Shown here: one piece after another, positions 58,134 to 64,000 of the stretch
Position numbering within the stretch: the first letter of the stretch is position 1
Layout of the letters: the number at the start of each line of letters is the position of its first letter
DNA from: DATMFV01 sp035555975
Lineage (GTDB): Bacteria; Verrucomicrobiota; Verrucomicrobiia; Chthoniobacterales; Chthoniobacteraceae
Direction: 5' to 3'
DNA length: 64,000 nt
Assembly: GCA_035555975.1 (NCBI GenBank)
Contig: DATMFV010000010.1
Coordinates: forward strand, 1 to 64,000
The notes under the pieces: generated by a model
The model's database searches: none
Told to the model about the DNA's origin: nothing
Seen by the model: the letters and a program-made list of their open reading frames with translations, nothing else
Program-made: the position numbers and the translations under genes

Positions 58134-61100
58134 TTACGGGCCATAAGATGAACGATCTCTCCTGAAGGCAAGGATCTCGCCTCTTTCGGTCGCAGCGACG
58201 ACGGTCTCCGGAGTTTCCGACAGCAACGCCGCGTCCCGGAAGGCTCCCGCGGCGATCGCTTCGATGCCGTTTTCGTCGGAGAATCCAAAGAGACCCCCCG
58301 GCCCCGCCAGAAGCGCCCGGCCGGTGCCGCATTCGCGCAGGGAGGTCACCGGCATCGAAAGAAGCCGTGCATGGACCGACGGCGGGCTTTCGAGGCCGTT
58401 TTTCCAGTCAAACTCCCAAAGCAGGGAATCTGCGGTGGCCGCCAGAAGGCGCAGCCGGGTCGGTGTCTGCTCAAGGATGGCAACCCCCTTGAGGGGAGCC
58501 TGGGAACCCCATTGATAGTGAAAAGCCCTCCGTCGCCCGTCATAAAGCGCCAGCGAAGTGCCGCGCGCGAGGAGCAGGAAACGGGGTTGGCCGGATAGCC
58601 CGGGCAGCGGTTCGTAGCGGAGGAGGGGAGGCCCCGCCAGGGGAGCCGAGGAGATGGCGTTTCCAATGACGCTTTCTTTCAGAAGCTCGTAGGTTTGCTT
58701 CCAGAACTTCGCTCCACCGGGATCGCGGAGGGTCGGCTCGCCGGGGCCCCCCAACTGCCGGAGATGCCAGCGGTCGATCGCCACCTGCTCCTCCTCCCCA
58801 TGCCCGAAGTCGAGCCCCTCGGCGAGAAGGCCCGGCATGCCGTAACCGCCGGTATTCAAGACCCCTTCAAAGCTCAGGTCGGGGTTGAGAAAGGTGAACG
58901 CGCCATAGCGTCCGATGACCACGCGCCGTTCTCCGGCGGCGTTCGGTCGCCACAACCCGACCGAAAACGGGAGGACGTAGCCCCCGGCCGGGTGCCGGGT
59001 CCGGTGTTTGCCATACCCTGCGGCAAAGGCGGCGTGCATCCGGTAGAGATCGGCGCGAGCCTCAAGCGTCCCGTCAAGGGCATGGACTTCGAGGGTTCCA
59101 TTGGCGTAGAGGACAAAAAGCTCCTTTCCTGAAGGCGCCTTGCGCTCCAGCAGGCGGATCGCCTGGACCGGCCCGTCCAGCTCTTTCTGAAAGATCGGGC
59201 GGCCCTTGAAATCAAGCAACGCGACGGAGAGATCGTCGTAACGCATGGAGCGCGGGATCTGCGGGAAAACATCGCTGACCACCAGCGTCTGCGGTTGGCC
59301 GGTTCCAAGGAAATCGCCGGTTTCCAGCCGCAGCGGATGACGCGCTTCGAGCCGGGAACCCGTGAAAAAGAGCAGCGGGTCGTCTCCGGCAGCCTTGACG
59401 TACCGGGCCTCGGTCGGTCGGGCGAGGAGCAGCGTCTCGTCCTGCTCCGGCACGGGGTGGACCTCTCCATAGTTGGCGGTGCGGACGCCGGGCCGCCAGC
59501 GGCGTTGGCCCTCCGCAGGCTTCCACCCTTCGGCTTCAGCGCTTGAGAGGAGCATCTCTTTTGGAAGGCGCGCCCGCCTGGAAGGATCGTGAGAAAACGC
59601 GCGGATCTCCGTCAGTTTCAGGATGGCACCCAGATCATACAGGCCTTTCCCGTCCGTTGAAGATGAGGTGACTCTGGCCGGTTTGAGAAAGCCGTCGTAG
59701 CGCCACCCCCGGCTCCATGATGAGGCGGCGTCGCGAGGGACGATGGGCGGGGAGGGTTCCGCAGCGGGTCGATCCGCACGCTGCACCGCCTGCCGGGGCG
59801 GCTCCGGGTCACCGGTAGCCTTCAGGGTAAAATGAAGGCGTTTGCCATCCTCCCCGTCTTGAGGGATGCCGTCGTAAACCCCGGTCTGCTGCGGCGTCCG
59901 GATCACAAGCGCGGCACGCTGAAAGCCAGCCTCCGGGGGCGGGTTCCAGTCGAGCACCGTGCGGCGTTTCCCTTCGCCGATGATCAGGCGCTCTCCATCG
60001 ACGATCTTCACCGGTCGGAACCGGGGCGGCCGGGCGTCGGTCGCTTCGACCACGGTAGCGACCACGACGGACTCTCCCTTGCGCAGGCGTCGCAAGGCGT
60101 GGGCGCGGACCGGCTGTTCGGTCGTTCCGGCATCGCGGGGCATCATAGTAAAGCCGTCGCCCGCCATGGTGATCCGCAGGCGGTTGCCGCCGCTCGTAAA
60201 GAGGTGACTCTCTCCCTGCCTTGAACCGGTGCCGCGGAGGTTCCAGCCGACCCCGAGAAGGTAGGTCCCTTCCGCATCGGCCTCGAAGCGGTCCCGGAAG
60301 ACAAAAAGCCCTTTCCCCAGCCGCACGGCGTCGCGGGTCCACTTCACTTCGCTGGTCAACTGCTGGCGAAAACGGAGCGCCTGCCCAGAGGGGAGATCCG
60401 CGCTCCAGAGGCCGTGCGAAGTGTCGCCGCGCGACGGCTTCCCTGCGGCCTGGTCGACGCGGACCGCCGTGGCGGTATTGGCCTGAAAGCGGTTGGCATC
60501 GCGGTTGCCGGTCCCGAGCCAGGTCACGCCGCCGGAGACAAGCGAGACGACCGCGCCAGAGGGGGCGGTTCCATCCACCCCGTTGAAGGCGAGGTAATCG
60601 TCGCCCGGCTCGAAGCCGCTGCGGATCGCCAGAAAGTAATAGTTCTCGCGGCTGGTCCGGACCGGCGCATTATCGACGGGATTCGGTGTGAACCCGATCC
60701 CGCTCCAGCGCCTGGGAACCGATTCGGGAAGGTCGGCATCGGGGGTATAGCGACGGATGCCGCCGAGGTAGCGATTTTGAAAATAACCGCTGGCGCGCAC
60801 CTTCTCGGGCAGGTGTTTCCAGAGCCAGTGAAGCTCCGGGTCGCGGGTCAGGGAGGTAAGCATCCCGAGCAGCAGCCGGGTGTCGCGGCTTTTGGGAGGG
60901 TAGGCAAAATCTCCGGTCAGATGATTGACCCGGTCCAGAGAAAGGGATTTGAGCGCATGGCCGCTTGCGAAAAACTCGCGGTAGAGGTCGTGGTCGAGCG
61001 CAAAGCGGAAGAAACTGGCGTTGACTTCCTCGTAGACTTCATCGAGCCCGCCGCCGGGGAGGCTCGGGTTGTTGCGGTGGGTCACAAAATCGGTCAATGC

Positions 61101-62612
61101 CCGTTTCTTTTCAGCGAGCCGGAACGCTACCAGTTCCTTGAGAACGCCTTCAGGTTTGAGGACTTCGGACAGGTAGCGGGCCAACTGGTGGTCGCTCATC
61201 CAGGGGTCGATCTGGTGACGGCTGGTGATGTTGATTTCGCCGTAGGGAGGGGTGAAGGTGGTCATCCAGTGGAGATCGCCCACGGTCATCAGATCAAGGA
61301 AGTTTTCCAGGAAGAGGGCGTCGACCGCCCGGGTCTGTTCCGGGGAGAGAAGGCCGCTTTCGTCCAGCATGTCAAAGGTGCGGACAAAGAACTCGGCGAT
61401 ATAGTGATGAGTATAGGCTTTTTCGCGGATCACCTGGGAAAGGTAGTGATCGGCGCGCTTCCGGTAGCTCTCCCAACCGGTCCAGTAATATCCCATGGCG
61501 TTGCGATACCAGCGAACCACGTTTCCATAACCCGGCTGCGGCTTGGGCAACAGCGGGCTTTCCGGCGTGTCGCGCCACAAAGCATCGTCCTTCTGGAGAA
61601 GCCTGAGGCAATCGCCCTGAAGCTCGGCTTCCAAAAGCCAGGGAAGCCGGAAGCTTTCCCGGGTCCCTTCGCCGGCGGCGAGGATTTCCAGAAATTTCCC
61701 GACACCGCGCCGGACCCCCTCGTCGGTCGTTCCTCCGATGATCAGATGGTTTCCGCCGCGATGGGCAACATTGGCGGCGGTATGAACGACATAGCCATCG
61801 CCGCCGGGATAAAACCCGTCAACCGCAGTAAGAAAGTGATTGTACGCCGTCCAGAGGGCGCGGTTGTTGCCGAGACGGCCAAGGAGGATCAGGTTGGCGG
61901 CGCTTAGATCGCGCCTGAGGGTTGGAAAATCGCCCTCCGTCGCGTCGCGATCGGAGAGGATCGGCAGTTCAACCCCTGTTCTGGCTTTGACGGCGTCGCG
62001 AATGGAAGCGGCGAGCGAAAGGTAGGCTTCCGAACCGGCGGGGATGATGATTGAGGCACGGGGAGCGCCCTCTTTGACCAGTTCCGTGGAGCCGCGGGCA
62101 GGCCGCCGATGGATGGCCGTGGGGCGTTCAACGCGGACGAGCGAGACCTCGCGGATCATGGCTGAAGCCGGTCGCGCGGGATCAAGGGAACGGAGGTGCA
62201 GTTCCAGCCTCGCGGTCGCGGGCTCGGTGGCGCGGTAAAGGCCGGAGAGCGTCTGCCATTGGCCCGGGTCGTTGTAGGCCATGCTGAACGCGCCAAACCT
62301 GGCCACCAGAGCGTCTTCCGATCGGACCCTGGCGCGAAAGAGATACTCCGCGCCCTGTTCCACTGCGACAGGAATGGAAAACGCGGCCCGGTCTCCGTTT
62401 GCCGGGCCTTTGAGCAGCACGCCGCCCGGCTCCTCCTGCGTGGCGGGCGGCGTGCCGGTGCCGTCGGTCGGCTCAAGCCCGGCGAGGAGCCGCTCCACCG
62501 GGAGAAGGTTTTCCCCGCGGTACTGAAAATCGTACCGGGGAGCCGCGGGCGAGGCAGCGGCGATCGTCACCGCGAGGGAGACGAGCCATGGCAGAATAAG
62601 GTGGCGTTTCAA
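58134..62612 (-). CDS. Giant secreted protein: sugar-lyase-like toroid plus C-terminal beta-propeller
   Basis: 1492 aa from a TTG at 62612, which opens a signal peptide (LKRHLILPWLVSLAVTIAAASPA); longer readings enter the preceding PEP-CTERM gene. An N-terminal carbohydrate-binding-like beta domain (~30-165) is followed by an alpha/beta domain like those preceding glycosidase barrels (~185-320: IIIPAGSEAYLSLAASIRDAVKARTG). A helical toroid is at ~350-640 (NVVRWYRNAMGYYWTGWESYRKRADHYL; INITSRHQIDPWMSDHQLARYLS). A lyase-type beta-sandwich spans ~640-930, and repeats resembling a propeller ~1060-1490 (VVIGRYGAFTFLNPDLSFEGVLNTGG; FLLLARGTSLALYDGRRRAFHYQWG). I recognise no single family for the whole. 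A paralogue's 3' end is at the right edge. Confidence 0.8.
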   Translation of the reverse strand: MKRHLILPWLVSLAVTIAAASPAAPRYDFQYRGENLLPVERLLAGLEPTDGTGTPPATQEEPGGVLLKGPANGDRAAFSIPVAVEQGAEYLFRARVRSEDALVARFGAFSMAYNDPGQWQTLSGLYRATEPATARLELHLRSLDPARPASAMIREVSLVRVERPTAIHRRPARGSTELVKEGAPRASIIIPAGSEAYLSLAASIRDAVKARTGVELPILSDRDATEGDFPTLRRDLSAANLILLGRLGNNRALWTAYNHFLTAVDGFYPGGDGYVVHTAANVAHRGGNHLIIGGTTDEGVRRGVGKFLEILAAGEGTRESFRLPWLLEAELQGDCLRLLQKDDALWRDTPESPLLPKPQPGYGNVVRWYRNAMGYYWTGWESYRKRADHYLSQVIREKAYTHHYIAEFFVRTFDMLDESGLLSPEQTRAVDALFLENFLDLMTVGDLHWMTTFTPPYGEINITSRHQIDPWMSDHQLARYLSEVLKPEGVLKELVAFRLAEKKRALTDFVTHRNNPSLPGGGLDEVYEEVNASFFRFALDHDLYREFFASGHALKSLSLDRVNHLTGDFAYPPKSRDTRLLLGMLTSLTRDPELHWLWKHLPEKVRASGYFQNRYLGGIRRYTPDADLPESVPRRWSGIGFTPNPVDNAPVRTSRENYYFLAIRSGFEPGDDYLAFNGVDGTAPSGAVVSLVSGGVTWLGTGNRDANRFQANTATAVRVDQAAGKPSRGDTSHGLWSADLPSGQALRFRQQLTSEVKWTRDAVRLGKGLFVFRDRFEADAEGTYLLGVGWNLRGTGSRQGESHLFTSGGNRLRITMAGDGFTMMPRDAGTTEQPVRAHALRRLRKGESVVVATVVEATDARPPRFRPVKIVDGERLIIGEGKRRTVLDWNPPPEAGFQRAALVIRTPQQTGVYDGIPQDGEDGKRLHFTLKATGDPEPPRQAVQRADRPAAEPSPPIVPRDAASSWSRGWRYDGFLKPARVTSSSTDGKGLYDLGAILKLTEIRAFSHDPSRRARLPKEMLLSSAEAEGWKPAEGQRRWRPGVRTANYGEVHPVPEQDETLLLARPTEARYVKAAGDDPLLFFTGSRLEARHPLRLETGDFLGTGQPQTLVVSDVFPQIPRSMRYDDLSVALLDFKGRPIFQKELDGPVQAIRLLERKAPSGKELFVLYANGTLEVHALDGTLEARADLYRMHAAFAAGYGKHRTRHPAGGYVLPFSVGLWRPNAAGERRVVIGRYGAFTFLNPDLSFEGVLNTGGYGMPGLLAEGLDFGHGEEEQVAIDRWHLRQLGGPGEPTLRDPGGAKFWKQTYELLKESVIGNAISSAPLAGPPLLRYEPLPGLSGQPRFLLLARGTSLALYDGRRRAFHYQWGSQAPLKGVAILEQTPTRLRLLAATADSLLWEFDWKNGLESPPSVHARLLSMPVTSLRECGTGRALLAGPGGLFGFSDENGIEAIAAGAFRDAALLSETPETVVAATERGEILAFRRDRSSYGP

Positions 62613-62616
62613 CCGA

Positions 62617-63789
62617 TCAATGAGAAAGGGGGCTGCTGCGGCGGCGCAGCATCCCGATAGTGAGGACGAGGGCCATGACGGCAAGCGCCGTCGTACCCGG
62701 CTCGGGAATAACTGCCGCCGTGGTATAGCTGAAGTTGTAATCCTTGCTCATGTCCGTGCTGGAGATGCTGGAGAAAGCCGCATCGCCATAGATGAGGGCG
62801 TACCCGTCAAGCCCCTGAAACGTGGCGGAGTTGACGGCGTCGTTGGTGCTTTTGCTGATATAGCCAAACCAGCGGACGGAGCTGGTTCCGGCTTCCGCGC
62901 TGGTCAGCGCGATTTTATAGTAGGCACCCTCGGTCAGGATGGGGGTCTCTTCGAAGGATAGCGTGTAGAAGTTGGTTCCGCCGGGCGTCAGGAGGCTGGA
63001 GTCGAGCACCGTGGTGGCCAGGGTGACGTTGGCATCGTTGAGGAGCGTGACCTGAACGTCCCGAAGGTTGGTTTCGCCCACATTGAGCCGGAGCGTGATG
63101 GAATCGAGCGCCGTATGGCCCGGTTCGCCGGACTTGAACTCAAACCGCTGGGCGTAAGGGGTGGTCTGGGAGAGGAAGGGAGAAAACTGACTGTCGATAA
63201 GGGCGTACCCCATGCCGCGACCCGAGGTGGTGCCGACCGCGAAGGTGATGACGTCGGAAGTATTGGTCGCGCCGGGCGTGGTGCCGCCGGTCATGACGCC
63301 CCATCCATACTGGTGATCCACGATGCCATAGGTCTGGTCGGGGGTGACCCCGTCGGTCACGAGTTTCCGGAGGGTGGCATTTCCGGCGGTCGTGGGTTGG
63401 ACCACGACGTGGTACACCTGCCCCGCCACCAGCGGTTGTTCGGCAAAGGTGATGGTGCTCCAGCCGCCTGGGGTCACCGTCGCGGTGCCCGAGGCCAAAA
63501 AGGTGCCCGTTGGCTTTCCATTGCCGTCGTCGGCCTGCAAACCGAAAGTCAGCGAAGCGGCGGTCGCGTCGTTGTTCAGATTCACCGAGAGGGAGGTTGC
63601 CGAGGTGGTCTCCGTCGCCGTGAACCGGACATAAGCTCCGTTGAGAGTATTGGATGTCTGGTTGCTGGAGGTTCTATAGCGAAACGTGTTGCCCTGGGTA
63701 TACTCGGGAGTGTAGGGATCGCCCAGGGCATGGGGTGACAAAGCCCCGAGAGTGCAAAGGGCGAGTGCGGAGAGAAGGGATCTTTTCAT
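62617..63789 (-). CDS. PEP-CTERM sorting domain protein
   Basis: 390 aa. Signal peptide MKRSLLSALALCTLGALSPHALG. Two similar beta-sandwich halves can be made out: one around FTATETTSATSLSVNLNNDATAASLTFGLQ...YHVVVQPTTAGNATLRKLVTDG, and one around TLRLNVGETNLRDVQVTLLNDANVTLATTVLD...YYKIALTSAEAGTSSVRWFG. This suggests an internal duplication. The tail is IPEPG, a hydrophobic stretch and LRRRSSPLSH. Its start codon overlaps the stop of the upstream giant-protein paralogue (ATGA), and it ends 4 bp before the TTG of the downstream one, so all three form one operon. Confidence 0.9.
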   Translation of the reverse strand: MKRSLLSALALCTLGALSPHALGDPYTPEYTQGNTFRYRTSSNQTSNTLNGAYVRFTATETTSATSLSVNLNNDATAASLTFGLQADDGNGKPTGTFLASGTATVTPGGWSTITFAEQPLVAGQVYHVVVQPTTAGNATLRKLVTDGVTPDQTYGIVDHQYGWGVMTGGTTPGATNTSDVITFAVGTTSGRGMGYALIDSQFSPFLSQTTPYAQRFEFKSGEPGHTALDSITLRLNVGETNLRDVQVTLLNDANVTLATTVLDSSLLTPGGTNFYTLSFEETPILTEGAYYKIALTSAEAGTSSVRWFGYISKSTNDAVNSATFQGLDGYALIYGDAAFSSISSTDMSKDYNFSYTTAAVIPEPGTTALAVMALVLTIGMLRRRSSPLSH

Positions 63790-64000
63790 GGCGGTAGGGG
63801 TCGGCTTCTGGTTGGGACTTTCGGCTTGAGGTTATTTTTGGGTGTTTTTTGAAACCGGGTGATCTCGCCCTTTTCGGTGGCTGCCACCACGGTTTCCGGA
63901 TCGTCCGAAGGGAGGTTGACGCTTTGAAACGCGCCTCTGGCGATCTGCTCCAGGCCAGCCGCATCGGTGAAACGATAGAGACCTTCAGGGCCTGCCAGAA
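63786..64000 (-). CDS. Partial: 3' end of a second giant toroid/propeller protein
   Basis: The last 70 codons are present; the gene runs off the window's right edge. The reading LAGPEGLYRFTDAAGLEQIARG...DDPETVVAATEKGEITRF aligns with the C-terminus of the protein at 58134-62612 (LAGPGGLFGFSDENGIEAIAAG...ETPETVVAATERGEILAF). About half of the residues are identical over 50 positions. The final ~20 residues are basic and unrelated. Its stop overlaps the ATG of the PEP-CTERM gene by 4 bases. This shows a tandem arrangement of two giant paralogues around one PEP-CTERM gene. Confidence 0.85.
   Translation of the reverse strand, partial: LAGPEGLYRFTDAAGLEQIARGAFQSVNLPSDDPETVVAATEKGEITRFQKTPKNNLKPKVPTRSRPLPP

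Noticed and set aside
1..64000. tRNA, rRNA or CRISPR array
   Set aside because: No cloverleaf, rRNA block or regularly spaced repeats could be found by reading the non-coding gaps.
12121..64000. Exosortase, prepilin peptidase or pilus assembly genes to go with the sorted proteins
   Set aside because: None was found; the sorting machinery must be elsewhere in the genome.

Overview
The window looks like a chromosomal segment of a high-GC member of the Verrucomicrobiota, probably Opitutae-like. The reasons are six secreted proteins with PEP-CTERM sorting tails, five type IV pilin-like proteins with G/A|F-x-L-x-E N-termini and C-terminal His-Asp motifs, many secreted polysaccharide-active enzymes, sugar-sensing LacI/GntR-type regulators, and start codons that mostly lack a Shine-Dalgarno sequence. 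The phylum call is inference from gene content; there is no rRNA or tRNA in the window.

Layout. 0.2-4.5 kb: minus-strand operon of a beta-helix lipoprotein, a PEP-CTERM protein and an M19 dipeptidase homologue lacking half its zinc site. 4.6-8.9 kb: sulfatase, a secreted DUF1961-type protein, and a divergent pseudopilin. 8.9-12.1 kb: housekeeping dinG-type helicase and LptF/LptG permease. 12.3-16.2 kb: cassette of PEP-CTERM protein, pseudopilin and DUF4838 protein. 16.3-20.3 kb: HhH protein, small hypothetical, GntR-type regulator, SGNH hydrolase, and a decayed copy of the regulator. 20.4-27.2 kb: second cassette (PEP-CTERM, pseudopilin, PL26-like rhamnogalacturonan lyase) followed by a truncated SGNH gene, a CE12 esterase and a uronate-dehydrogenase-like enzyme, forming a pectin (RG-I) locus. 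27.3-31.6 kb: Tat-exported lipoprotein solute-binding protein and a hybrid histidine kinase. 31.6-39 kb: core genes (rlmH, GNAT, GT4, trxB, riboflavin synthase, tandem ACT, glgX). 39-45.2 kb: third cassette (PEP-CTERM, pseudopilin, 928-aa beta-helix protein). 45.3-47.6 kb: convergent LacI and GntR-type regulators. 47.7-52.1 kb: fourth cassette (pseudopilin, PEP-CTERM, heparinase II/III-like lyase). 52.1-58 kb: enolase-superfamily dehydratase, GH20, sialate-O-acetylesterase-like protein, flavin amine oxidase. 58.1-64 kb: a 1492-aa secreted toroid/propeller protein, a PEP-CTERM protein, and the 3' end of a paralogue of the giant protein at the window edge.

How the genes fit together. The recurring unit is PEP-CTERM protein + pseudopilin + one large secreted polysaccharide-active protein, close-packed or overlapping and preceded by a palindrome-bearing promoter. 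This suggests sugar-controlled surface modules, each pairing an enzyme with a surface-anchored and a pilin-like component. The LacI gene at 45.3 kb and the third cassette share the same promoter-embedded operator (TAACACGTTR), so they probably form a small regulon.

The intergenic DNA is rich in full-length palindromic elements of 165-400 bp. Several begin at the base right after a stop codon. Two rearrangement scars can be read at base level, a cassette fusion at 12.1 kb and an internally deleted regulator at 20.1 kb; both junctions lie in 8-bp microhomologies.
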